A stretch of DNA of 9,282 nt from Betaproteobacteria bacterium (GCA_020049245.1 JAIFLB010000054.1:1-9282), one strand, 5' to 3'; positions 1-6,583 are shown, counted from the first letter of the stretch. A program made the numbers and translations. Notes: generated from the letters alone by a model not told the origin.

Positions 1-726
1 TTGGTGAGTCTGGAAGGCCTGGCCTGGGGGGCGCGCAAGCAGGCGGAGTTCGAGCTCGTATTGGCCGCCAGAGAACAGATCAGCTCACTTGAGCCAGGTG
101 TTTTTACTGAAGATCGGCAGAGTAAACGGGTTATTTTTGTCGAGGCTGTGTCGCAGGATGGTCGGCATGTCGAAAATGTCTTCGTGCAGTCATACGAACG
201 TGGCCTTGTCGGCGTCACCGTGGCGAGGTCGGGTGAAGTCACACAACTCGAAAATGGAGATACCTTCCTGAAACTGGAAAAGGGCAAGCGGTATGAGGGG
301 ATACCCGGGGCGGCGGATTTCCGGATGGCGATGTTCAAATCTTATGCGGTCCGGATTCCGGTGTATGAAGCTCCGCCGCGCAGCATCAAAGTGCGCGCGA
401 TGAATTCTGCCGAGCTTTTGCAAAATCCCGATCCAGTCAAAATGGGTGAGTGGGTGTCGCGCCTGGGGTATCCGATTTCAGCCTTGTTGCTTTGCCTGCT
501 CGCGGTGCCGTTGAGCTATGCGAATCCTCGCGCCGGTCGTTCATTGAATGTGGTTTTCACCGTGCTGATCTATGCCGCCTACAGCAATTTCATCGGCTTG
601 TCGGAGGGGTGGGTGGAACGCGCCACGCTGGGTGTGCTTGAGAGTCTGTTGTTGGTGCATGGCGGCATGCTGCTGGCGCTTCTGACGTTGTATTGGCACA
701 GGTTCCGCGGTCCTTGGGCGTCATGA
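1..726 (+). CDS. lptF: LptF, LPS export ABC transporter permease (C-terminal part, 5' cut by window)
   Basis: This is one of the two inner-membrane permease subunits of the LptB2FG transporter, which extracts lipopolysaccharide from the inner membrane and passes it to the LptC/LptA bridge. About 241 residues are visible, whereas family members are usually about 360-370, so the N-terminal membrane helices lie before the window and the TTG at position 1 is not the real start. Visible residues 1 to about 145 form the periplasmic beta-jellyroll region. Three hydrophobic helices follow at about 152-173, 183-202 and 211-232, including the typical stretch GYPISALLLCLLAVPLSY. The TGA stop overlaps the lptG start codon (ATGA at 723-726), indicating translational coupling and joint assembly. 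The identification rests on the C-terminal topology and on the lptG partner directly downstream. Confidence 0.93.
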   Translation: MVSLEGLAWGARKQAEFELVLAAREQISSLEPGVFTEDRQSKRVIFVEAVSQDGRHVENVFVQSYERGLVGVTVARSGEVTQLENGDTFLKLEKGKRYEGIPGAADFRMAMFKSYAVRIPVYEAPPRSIKVRAMNSAELLQNPDPVKMGEWVSRLGYPISALLLCLLAVPLSYANPRAGRSLNVVFTVLIYAAYSNFIGLSEGWVERATLGVLESLLLVHGGMLLALLTLYWHRFRGPWAS

Positions 727-1793
727 GTATTCTGTTTCGATACATTGTGCGTGAGGTGCTGATCGCCTCTTTCCTCGCCATGCTGGTTTTGGCCGGGCTG
801 TTCAGCTTTTTTGATTTTCTTTCCGAATTGTCGGATGCCCATAGCGCAAGCTACACCCCGCTGGTGGCCAGCCTGTTCGTCGCGATGAATCTGCCAGCCC
901 GTATTTATGAGTTGATGCCGTTAGCCGTATTGATCGGCGGTCTCTTCGCCTGGAGCCGGCTATCCGTTGGCTCTGAGTTCAGCGTTATGCGCAGCGCGGG
1001 TTTGTCGACTTCGCGTCTGGTGATCTGGATGCTGTTACTTGGTTTATCGATCGGAGCGGCTACCTTGCTGTTCGGGGAATATGTGACGCCGTATGCCGAA
1101 CGGACCGCGCAGCAGATGAAAGTGCGCGCGACCAGCGGCATTGTCGCGCAGGAGTTTCCCTCCGGACTATGGGCGAAGGATGGGCGTACTTTCATCAATA
1201 TCCGCGAATTGCACCCCGACGCCAGTTTGGTGGATGTGCATCTGTATGAGTTCGATGCTGATTTCAATCTGAAGCTGATGCGGCGTGCCAAAAACGCTCA
1301 ATGGCAGGATGGGCAATGGGTTTTGCGTCAGGTTACGCAGACCACGGTGGATGAGAAAGGCACGCGAAGCGCGACACTTGAAAGTTTGCCTTGGCAATCC
1401 GCGGTCAATCCCGATTTGCTTGCCGTGCTGATGGTGGTGCCTGAACGCATGGCTTTGTCCGCTTTGCATGCTTACATTCAGCACCTTGATGAAAATCAGC
1501 AGGATTCAGAGCGCTATCGCATCGCTTTCTGGAGCAAATTGACTTTTCCCTTGTCTGCCCTGGTGATGCTGGTGCTGGCGCTGGTGTTTGCTTTCCATCC
1601 GCCGCGGCATGGCGGTACTGGCGGCCGCTTGTTGACCGGTATTCTGCTTGGCCTCGGGTTTCTGTTGAGCAATCGTATCTTCGGTCAGATTGCGATGTTG
1701 CAGGATTGGCCGGCCGTCGTTCCTGCGCTGTTGCCGATTACGGTATTCGGAATGGCTGCTTTCGTGGCGTTGTGGTGGATCGAACGCCGCTGA
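723..1793 (+). CDS. lptG: LptG, LPS export ABC transporter permease
   Basis: This is the second permease subunit of LptB2FG, working with LptF and the cytoplasmic ATPase LptB to export lipopolysaccharide. The product is 356 residues, a normal length. Helices lie at about 12-33, 61-78 and 98-118, a periplasmic beta-jellyroll domain at about 120-265, and three more helices at about 272-292, 303-322 and 332-351. The motif RLSVGSEFSVMRSAGLS at residues 79-95 is the characteristic cytoplasmic coupling segment that contacts LptB. I chose the ATG at 723 because it gives the usual LptG N-terminus (MSILFRYIVREVL) and a 4-bp overlap with lptF. A TTG 30 bases upstream is also in frame but only adds unconserved residues. 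No clear ribosome binding site is seen, which fits translational coupling. The gene ends 15 bp before the convergent RDD gene, with no hairpin terminator in that gap. Confidence 0.96.
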   Translation: MSILFRYIVREVLIASFLAMLVLAGLFSFFDFLSELSDAHSASYTPLVASLFVAMNLPARIYELMPLAVLIGGLFAWSRLSVGSEFSVMRSAGLSTSRLVIWMLLLGLSIGAATLLFGEYVTPYAERTAQQMKVRATSGIVAQEFPSGLWAKDGRTFINIRELHPDASLVDVHLYEFDADFNLKLMRRAKNAQWQDGQWVLRQVTQTTVDEKGTRSATLESLPWQSAVNPDLLAVLMVVPERMALSALHAYIQHLDENQQDSERYRIAFWSKLTFPLSALVMLVLALVFAFHPPRHGGTGGRLLTGILLGLGFLLSNRIFGQIAMLQDWPAVVPALLPITVFGMAAFVALWWIERR

Positions 1794-1808
1794 TCCATCA
1801 CTCATCCG

Positions 1809-2225
1809 TCAAATGCGTTCCAGACGGGTGCCGGCGAAGTGGTCTTGCAGGAACTGGCGATCCTGACGCAAAAGCGCGACCCACCAACCAAGAACCAGCA
1901 AATTCAGGCAGGCAAGCAGATAGCGCAGCCAGAGTTGCCGTTTTGACAAGGGTTTGCCGCTTGCCGAGACCAGTTTGATGCCCCAGGTTTTCATCGCCAG
2001 GGTCTGGCCCTTGCGCCAGAAAAAGGTGAAATAGTGGCCGGCAATAACGAATAGATAAAACCAGAGAACCCACTCGCGCAATACGAGCCCCAGGTCCGGC
2101 GGTAGCAGCATCGTGAAAACAACGAATGGCAGCGCGGCAACAAACAGGAGCGCAATCAGCAACATGCATTCGTAAACGTTGCAGACCAGCTGCCGCGGCA
2201 GGGAAGGCGGGCAGGTGAGACGCAT
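1809..2225 (-). CDS. RDD-family membrane protein
   Basis: This is a 138-residue integral membrane protein of the RDD family; its biochemical role is not known to me. Hydrophobic helices lie at about 20-40, 48-68 and 98-118. Family features are Arg11 near the N-terminus (PSLPRQLVCNVYE), the central GQTLAMKTWGIKLV segment at residues 73-86, and the C-terminal DRQFLQDHFAGTRL, whose Asp128 is the final D of the family name. The middle Asp of the first helix appears to be replaced by Glu19. I chose the ATG at 2225; a TTG one codon upstream is also possible. It is the last gene of the sigma-factor operon, 8 bp after the DUF3106 gene, and is convergent with lptG. Being in this operon suggests an envelope function, but that is inference. 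Confidence 0.85.
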   Translation of the reverse strand: MRLTCPPSLPRQLVCNVYECMLLIALLFVAALPFVVFTMLLPPDLGLVLREWVLWFYLFVIAGHYFTFFWRKGQTLAMKTWGIKLVSASGKPLSKRQLWLRYLLACLNLLVLGWWVALLRQDRQFLQDHFAGTRLERI

Positions 2226-2233
2226 CAACGCCG

Positions 2234-2629
2234 CTACTGGCCGCCGCCAGGCTGCGCCGAGTCTGACCCTACCGTTTGCGACCAGAGGCGTTTGATCTGG
2301 CCTTGCTCTGACTTGGGCAATTCCTGCAATTTTTTGAAATTGTCTCTTGCCGCATCCCGCTGTGCCGGTGTCATCTGGGTCCAGGGTTTCAGTCTGGTAT
2401 AGAAAATCTGCTGCTGGGTTGGCGAAAGTTTGGCGAATTCCTTGACCACCTTGAGTAACTTCAGGCGTTGTTCAGCCGGCAGTTGGTCCCAATCGTAGGC
2501 GATCGGGGTTAGCGCGGTGCGTTCAGGGATGCTGAGTTGCATCCAGGTCGGCGCGCTATCCGCATGCGTGAATCCGGCATGTGCCAGGAAATACAGGAAA
2601 ATCAGAACGGGGAACGTGCTTCGAGCCAT
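2234..2629 (-). CDS. DUF3106 protein, probable secreted/periplasmic
   Basis: This is a 131-residue protein with an N-terminal signal peptide: Ala-Arg, then a hydrophobic stretch at residues 6-18 and a likely cleavage near residues 19-23 (HAGFTHADS). The mature part is rich in charged helices and carries the repeated pattern of DUF3106: YDWDQLPAEQRLKLLKVV, then LSPTQQQIFYTRLKPWTQM, then TPAQRDAARDNFKKLQEL. Such Trp/Leu-Pro-x-x-Gln-Arg repeats are helical and superficially resemble periplasmic stress sensors of the CpxP/Spy kind, but I see no direct homology. The function is unknown. The ATG at 2629 lies inside the end of the DUF3619 gene, a 28-bp overlap in another frame. The gene sits between the DUF3619 and RDD genes in the sigma operon, so a periplasmic sensing or envelope-maintenance role is inferred. 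Confidence 0.85.
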   Translation of the reverse strand: MARSTFPVLIFLYFLAHAGFTHADSAPTWMQLSIPERTALTPIAYDWDQLPAEQRLKLLKVVKEFAKLSPTQQQIFYTRLKPWTQMTPAQRDAARDNFKKLQELPKSEQGQIKRLWSQTVGSDSAQPGGGQ

Positions 2630-2952
2630 TTAGAAAAGGTCTTGTCTGCGTATGCGTTGGGCGGAAGGTCGCCGGTCAACAGGAGAATATCTGTTTCAGG
2701 CGAGTAGGCAGGTTGTCTGGTTTGCACAAACCAATAGCCGGAAATCAGGATAAACAGCACCAGCAAAACGCTGGCCAAGCTGTGACGCTGGAGTAGCGAC
2801 AGGATGTGATGCCCATGCGCAAACGAATGTTGGCTGGCAACCGCTTGACGACGCAGCACGCTCAGTTGCTGCAACGTTGCGGCATCCATCTCCCTGACGC
2901 CGGAGTTGAGGGCGGTGATCAGGCGGTGTGCGAATTCATCCTCTTTGGTCAC
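2602..2952 (-). CDS. DUF3619 single-pass membrane protein, candidate anti-sigma factor
   Basis: This is a 116-residue protein with a cytoplasmic N-terminal half (residues 1-56, including DEFAHRLITALNSGVREMD and the helical segment DAATLQQLSVLRRQAVA), one membrane helix at about 59-76, and a short periplasmic tail. The tail holds the conserved block DILLLTGDLPPNAYADKTF, the recognisable DUF3619 signature. The start is GTG at 2952, overlapping the sigma gene's TGA stop in a GTGA arrangement, which implies coupled translation in near-fixed ratio. Its size, single-pass topology and placement directly after an ECF sigma gene resemble membrane-bound anti-sigma factors. However, I see no zinc-binding HxxxCxxC anti-sigma motif, and the segment before the helix is short. 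The anti-sigma role is therefore an inference from position and topology. Confidence 0.85.
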   Translation of the reverse strand: MTKEDEFAHRLITALNSGVREMDAATLQQLSVLRRQAVASQHSFAHGHHILSLLQRHSLASVLLVLFILISGYWFVQTRQPAYSPETDILLLTGDLPPNAYADKTFSKWLEARSPF

Positions 2953-3512
2953 AGCGATATTCCTCTGTCTTTCAGTTTGGCAGCGAGTGCATTATTGGCG
3001 CGAAAACAGTGAGTTTTTACACTGCCCTCACTGCAGCCCATCGCTTTGGCGGTCTCGGCAACGTCAAGTTCCTCCCAGTAACGCAATAGAAAGGCTTCAC
3101 GTTGACGTTGCGGTAATTCTGCTAGCGCTTGCTCGATCGCGGCAAGCTGTTGATTGGCAGAAGCCTCTTTTTCCGGGCTTGGCTGGTGCGTCGATTCGGT
3201 GTGGGCGGCGAGCGATTCCAGCGTCTCGGTATTTTCGTCATCCTTGTCGCGCATCGGAGAAACCAGGCGTACCCAGAAATCGCGCACTTTGCCGCGTCGA
3301 AAATGATCATGGATCGTGTTCTGCAAGATGCGCTGAAATAGTGGCGCAAGTTCTGCCACCGGTTTGTCGTGATAGCGTTCGACCAGTTTCAGCATGGCAT
3401 TCTGCACAACATCCAGCGCCGAATGATGGTCCTGGATGGTGAACAGTGCTTGCTTGAAGGCGCGACGTTCGACGCCCGCCAGAAATGCATCAATCTCTTG
3501 TGAAGAGGCCAC
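2949..3512 (-). CDS. ECF-type RNA polymerase sigma factor
   Basis: This is a 187-residue group IV sigma factor that would redirect RNA polymerase to a small set of promoters. Region 2 spans about residues 13-77, ending in LFQRILQNTIHDHFRR, which covers the -10 recognition helix. A long polar, acidic linker covers about 80-120. Region 4 spans about 123-177, with ALAELPQRQREAFLLRYWEE leading into the helix-turn-helix LDVAETAKAMGCSEGSVKTH that contacts the -35 element. Region 3 is absent, as expected of this class. The start is GTG at 3512; the frame is open further upstream but offers no better start, and the N-terminus fits the family. Region 4 carries Cys160 and Cys169. The gene heads the operon with DUF3619, DUF3106 and RDD genes, and its promoter must lie in the divergent gap shared with rplU. 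No convincing ECF-type autoregulatory promoter was found there. Confidence 0.92.
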   Translation of the reverse strand: MASSQEIDAFLAGVERRAFKQALFTIQDHHSALDVVQNAMLKLVERYHDKPVAELAPLFQRILQNTIHDHFRRGKVRDFWVRLVSPMRDKDDENTETLESLAAHTESTHQPSPEKEASANQQLAAIEQALAELPQRQREAFLLRYWEELDVAETAKAMGCSEGSVKTHCFRANNALAAKLKDRGISL

Positions 3513-3652
3513 GGTGCATGTGTGAGTGGAAGCAGCGCAAATATAACCGTTTAGATGGGATCATGGCCGCGTATGAAGCATTGATTTGCAATCAGGGTGG
3601 GATTCCGATAAAGTGCTGCGTTTTCCGGATCGAACCAGTTTTGGAGACAGGC
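3513..3652. other. Divergent intergenic region between the sigma gene and rplU
   Basis: This 140-bp gap must carry the promoters for both the sigma operon (leftward) and rplU-rpmA (rightward). The rightward candidate is listed separately. For the leftward gene the only AT-rich -10-like element is TATATT on the minus strand (plus positions 3540-3545), about 28 bases before the GTG start, but no matching -35 sequence sits at the right distance. The rplU frame stays open through this region, but nothing there resembles a ribosomal protein extension. Confidence 0.6.
3581..3612 (+). promoter_or_regulatory. Probable sigma-70 promoter of rplU-rpmA
   Basis: Within TTGATTTGCAATC there are overlapping -35-like hexamers (TTGATT at 3581, TTTGCA at 3585, TTGCAA at 3586). 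A -10-like GATAAA lies at 3607-3612. The best spacing is 16 bp, from TTTGCA. Transcription would then begin near 3619, giving a short leader of about 35 bases. It is the most promoter-like stretch before rplU, but the exact hexamers are uncertain. Confidence 0.4.
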
Positions 3653-3925
3653 ATGTACGCGGTGATCAAGACCGGTGGCAAGCAGTACAAAGTTGCCGCT
3701 GGTGAAGTGGAAATCAAGGATGTGCTCATGGTAGCCGATGGCGCCGACATCAAGGTCGGTGCGCCGATGCTTGCTGGCGCTTCCGTGCGTTGCACCGTGC
3801 TGTCGCATGGTCGTGGCGAAAAAGTAATGATCTTCAAGATGCGTCGTCGCAAGCACTATCGCAAGACCCAGGGTCATCGTCAGAACTATACGGAAATCCG
3901 CATCGACGGCATTTCTGTTGCTTGA
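3653..3925 (+). CDS. rplU: Ribosomal protein L21 (bL21), with an apparent internal deletion
   Basis: This is a large-subunit ribosomal protein that binds 23S rRNA. The start at ATG 3653 is supported by the conserved N-terminus MYAVIKTGGKQYKVAAGE and a GGAGA ribosome binding site at 3643-3647. The C-terminal half is highly conserved: HGRGEKVMIFKMRRRKHYRK (residues 51-70), then GHRQNYTEIRIDGISVA. The product is only 90 residues, whereas E. coli L21 (recalled) is 103. By recalled alignment, residues 1-18 and 19-90 both match well but about 14 residues normally between them (the segment corresponding to TVRLEKLDIATGET in E. coli) are missing. The junction is near 3704-3709 and the frame is intact. 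The rest looks functional, so I call it a gene rather than a pseudogene. It is followed after 15 bp by rpmA, the normal partner. Confidence 0.94.
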   Translation: MYAVIKTGGKQYKVAAGEVEIKDVLMVADGADIKVGAPMLAGASVRCTVLSHGRGEKVMIFKMRRRKHYRKTQGHRQNYTEIRIDGISVA

Positions 3926-3940
3926 TAGGGGCAGATCAGC

Positions 3941-4213
3941 ATGGCACACAAGAAAGCAGGCGGCAGTTCACGTAACGGCCGCGACTCAGAATCAAAGCGC
4001 CTGGGAGTCAAACGTTACGGCGGTCAGCTCGTCCCCGCCGGTAACATCCTGGTTCGCCAGCGTGGTACTCAGTTCCATCCCGGCCCCAACGTCGGCGTCG
4101 GCAAGGATTACACCCTGTTCGCGCTGAAAGACGGTGTGGTTGAATTTGCCGTCAAAGGCCCGCACAAGCGTCGCACGGTCAGCATCATCCCCCTGGAAAC
4201 TGCTGCCGCGTAA
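3941..4213 (+). CDS. rpmA: Ribosomal protein L27 (bL27)
   Basis: This is a 90-residue large-subunit protein whose N-terminal tail reaches the peptidyl-transferase centre and helps place tRNA. The conserved N-terminus MAHKKAGGSSRNGRDSESKR is complete. It is followed by LGVKRYGGQLVPAGNILVRQ and then by RGTQFHPGPNVGVGKDYTLF, which are standard L27 blocks. The length matches the family. The tail begins directly with MAHKK, so there is no cleavable extension of the type found in Firmicutes. An AGGGGC sequence at 3926-3932 serves as the likely ribosome binding site. It is the second gene of the rplU-rpmA unit and is followed by a strong terminator. Confidence 0.97.
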   Translation: MAHKKAGGSSRNGRDSESKRLGVKRYGGQLVPAGNILVRQRGTQFHPGPNVGVGKDYTLFALKDGVVEFAVKGPHKRRTVSIIPLETAAA

Positions 4214-4245
4214 TTCTGCAGCGGGTAGGTTGAAACGCCCGCCAG

Positions 4246-4274
4246 AAAGCCCTATCCATGGATAGGGCTTTTTT
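4246..4274 (+). terminator. Rho-independent terminator after rpmA
   Basis: Positions 4247-4270 form a perfect 24-base palindrome (arms AAGCCCTATC and GATAGGGCTT, loop CATG), giving a 10-bp stem that A4246/T4271 can extend. The right arm runs into TTTTTT and then a T-rich tail, GTTTGT. The T-run is only on the plus strand, so it terminates rplU-rpmA transcription before obgE. Confidence 0.93.
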
Positions 4275-4322
4275 GTTTGTTCATCCATTTTGCTTCGCTT
4301 CTTCGCATAACCCTGGTTCCCT

Positions 4323-5465
4323 ATGAAATTCATTGACGAAGTCCGTATCGACGTAACCGCCGGCGATGGCGGCAATGGCGCCGTCTCGTTTCGTCGCGAA
4401 AAATTCATTCCGAAAGGCGGCCCGGATGGCGGTGACGGCGGCCGTGGCGGCAGCATCTGGGTGGTCGCTGATCGCAACGTCAATACGCTGGTGGAGTACC
4501 GCTTTACCCGTCATTTCCGTGCCCGCAACGGTGAGGGCGGGCGTGGCGCCGATTGCTACGGACGTGGTGCGGATGACATCCTGCTGCGCGTGCCGGTCGG
4601 CACCGTGGTGCGTGAGGAAGAAACGGGCTTGCTGCTCGCTGACATGTCGCAGGATGGGCAACGCGCCCTGGTTGCCAAAGGCGGTAATGGTGGACTCGGC
4701 AATCTGCATTTCAAGACCAGTACCAACCGTGCACCTCGCCAATCGACCCAGGGTGAAGAAGGCGAGGCGAAGCGGCTGCACATGGAGTTGAAGGTGCTGG
4801 CCGATGTCGGTCTGCTAGGCATGCCGAATGCCGGAAAGTCCACCTTCATCCGTTCGGTTTCAGCGGCTCGCCCAAAGGTGGCGGATTATCCGTTCACTAC
4901 GCTGCATCCTAACCTGGGCGTGGTGCGGGTCGATCACGAGCGCAGCTTTGTCGTCGCCGACATTCCAGGCCTGATCGAAGGCGCGGCTGAAGGTGCCGGC
5001 CTCGGGCATCAGTTCCTGCGCCACCTGGCACGCACTCGTTTGCTGTTGCATATCGTCGATCTGGCGCCATTTTCACCCGAGGTCGATCCGGTGCGCGAAG
5101 CGCATGCCATCGTCGAAGAGTTGCGCAAGTATGACGAAATCGATCAACCGGTCGACCCGCTGGCCGAGAAGCCGCGCTGGTTGCTGCTCAACAAGACCGA
5201 TCTGATCGACGAATCGGAGCGCGCCGAACGTATTGAACAATTCATTCGCGATTTCGGCTGGACCGGGCCGGTGTTTGCCATCTCCGCGATCAATGGCGAA
5301 GGTTGCAAGGAGTTGGTTTACGCGATCATGGATCACGTCGATGCCACCCGAGCCGCCGAGCACCATGAGCCGGTCAAACTGAATCGGCTGGCAGTGGTGG
5401 AAGCTACCGATGAAGTGCAGGATGACCTCGATGATGAAGATGACGAGGAGGACGACAAGGCATGA
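4323..5465 (+). CDS. obgE: GTPase ObgE/CgtA, ribosome assembly
   Basis: This is an essential Obg-family GTPase that acts in late assembly of the 50S subunit and in stress responses. The 380-residue product has the glycine-rich Obg fold at residues 1 to about 158 (for example GDGGNGAVSFRREKF and GGPDGGDGGRGG). The G domain follows: G1 GMPNAGKS at 166-173, G3 DIPG at 213-216, G4 NKTD at 290-293 and G5 SAI at 321-323. It ends in a strongly acidic tail (VQDDLDDEDDEEDD from about 365), usual for proteobacterial ObgE. The ATG at 4323 gives the standard MKFIDEV N-terminus. No purine-rich ribosome binding site precedes it, only ACCCTGGTTCCCT, so initiation may depend on an unstructured leader. A terminator separates it from rpmA, and its stop overlaps the proB start by 4 bp. 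Confidence 0.97.
   Translation: MKFIDEVRIDVTAGDGGNGAVSFRREKFIPKGGPDGGDGGRGGSIWVVADRNVNTLVEYRFTRHFRARNGEGGRGADCYGRGADDILLRVPVGTVVREEETGLLLADMSQDGQRALVAKGGNGGLGNLHFKTSTNRAPRQSTQGEEGEAKRLHMELKVLADVGLLGMPNAGKSTFIRSVSAARPKVADYPFTTLHPNLGVVRVDHERSFVVADIPGLIEGAAEGAGLGHQFLRHLARTRLLLHIVDLAPFSPEVDPVREAHAIVEELRKYDEIDQPVDPLAEKPRWLLLNKTDLIDESERAERIEQFIRDFGWTGPVFAISAINGEGCKELVYAIMDHVDATRAAEHHEPVKLNRLAVVEATDEVQDDLDDEDDEEDDKA
5446..5451 (+). promoter_or_regulatory. Ribosome binding site of proB inside the obgE tail
   Basis: AGGAGG, a perfect Shine-Dalgarno core, lies 10 bases before the proB ATG at 5462. It is embedded in codons for the acidic Asp/Glu tail of ObgE, and it decides the proB start. Confidence 0.75.
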
Positions 5466-6583
5466 GTGCGTCAGTCATTGCCAGCGCCCGGCGACTGGTC
5501 GTGAAAGTGGGCAGTAGTCTGGTCACCAACGATGGTCGAGGTCTCGATCATGCTCGTCTGGCTTTGTGGTCGGAACAGATCGCCAAGCTGACCGCGCTGA
5601 ACAAGGAAATCGTGCTGGTTTCCAGTGGCGCCATCGCCGAAGGCATCAACCGGCTGGGCTGGGCGAAGCGTCCAAAAGCCTTGAATGAACTGCAGGCCGC
5701 CGCTGCCGTTGGCCAGATGGGCCTGATCGAAGCCTATGAACGCAGTTTTCGCGCCCACAAGCTGGCTTCGGCGCAGATTCTGCTGACCCATGCTGACCTG
5801 GCTGACCGCGAGCGTTATCTGAATGCGCGCTCCACCTTGCGCACGCTGCTGGCGCTGAAGGTGATTCCGATCATCAACGAGAACGACACGGTCACCACCG
5901 ATGAGATCAAGGTCGGCGACAACGACACGCTGGGCGCGCTGGTCGCCAACCTGATCGAAGCCGATGCGCTGATCATCCTGACCGACCAGCCTGGCCTGTA
6001 TACCGCCGATCCGCGCAAACACCCGGATGCCGAGTTCGTGCATGAGGCAATTGCGGGCGATCCGAAGCTGGAGGAAATGGCTGGCGGCGCCGGCTCCAGC
6101 GTCGGTACCGGCGGCATGCTGACCAAGATCCTGGCCGCTAAACGCGCCGCCCGCAGTGGCGCGCATACCGTCATCGTCAGCGGTCGCGAACCGGATGTGC
6201 TGGCGCGACTCGGCCAGGGTGAAGCGCTGGGCACGCAACTGATCGCCACGCAAGCGCCGATGGCGGCACGGCGGCAATGGTTGGCGGATCATCTGCAAGT
6301 GGTCGGCAAACTGGTACTCGATGCCGGCGCGGCGCACGCGTTGAAGGCGCAAGGCAAGAGCTTGTTGCCGATCGGCGTGGTCGAGGTGCGTGGTGACTTC
6401 CAGCGCGGCGCCATCGTCGCCTGCCTGGATGAAACAGGCCGCGATATCGCGCGCGGTCTGGTCAATTACAGCGCGGAAGAAGCGCGCCGCGTGATGCGGA
6501 AATCAAGCAACGAGATCGAAGCGATTCTGGGCTATGTTGATGAACCGGAATTGATTCACCGGGATAATCTGGCCCTGCTGTAG
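5462..6583 (+). CDS. proB: Glutamate 5-kinase
   Basis: This enzyme phosphorylates L-glutamate with ATP, the first step of proline synthesis, and in the family is feedback-inhibited by proline. The product has 373 residues, matching the two-domain form. An amino-acid kinase domain covers about 8-265, with VVKVGSSLV (13-21), LVSSGAIAEG (52-61), INENDTV (138-144) and GTGGM (215-219). A C-terminal PUA domain covers about 281-373 (GRDIARGLVNYSAEEARRVM). The ATG at 5462 overlaps the obgE stop (ATGA), and a strong ribosome binding site sits in the obgE tail. proA, which encodes the next enzyme, is not adjacent. The final TAG is part of a hairpin that probably terminates the message. Confidence 0.97.
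   Translation: MSASVIASARRLVVKVGSSLVTNDGRGLDHARLALWSEQIAKLTALNKEIVLVSSGAIAEGINRLGWAKRPKALNELQAAAAVGQMGLIEAYERSFRAHKLASAQILLTHADLADRERYLNARSTLRTLLALKVIPIINENDTVTTDEIKVGDNDTLGALVANLIEADALIILTDQPGLYTADPRKHPDAEFVHEAIAGDPKLEEMAGGAGSSVGTGGMLTKILAAKRAARSGAHTVIVSGREPDVLARLGQGEALGTQLIATQAPMAARRQWLADHLQVVGKLVLDAGAAHALKAQGKSLLPIGVVEVRGDFQRGAIVACLDETGRDIARGLVNYSAEEARRVMRKSSNEIEAILGYVDEPELIHRDNLALL

Noticed and set aside
3513..3600. ECF-type autoregulatory promoter (GGAAC-like with TCTAA-like) before the sigma gene
   Set aside because: A TCTAA-like sequence occurs on the minus strand, but no GGAAC-like element lies 16-17 bases upstream of it.
3485..3652. Possible N-terminal extension of L21 (56 codons)
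   Set aside because: The frame is open by chance; L21 starts at the conserved MYAV with a good ribosome binding site at 3643-3647, and the extension overlaps the sigma gene start.
5471..6352. A 293-residue open frame antisense to proB
   Set aside because: proB is unambiguous on the plus strand, and the antisense product is Gln/Arg/Gly-rich without any recognisable domain, as expected of a GC-rich shadow frame.
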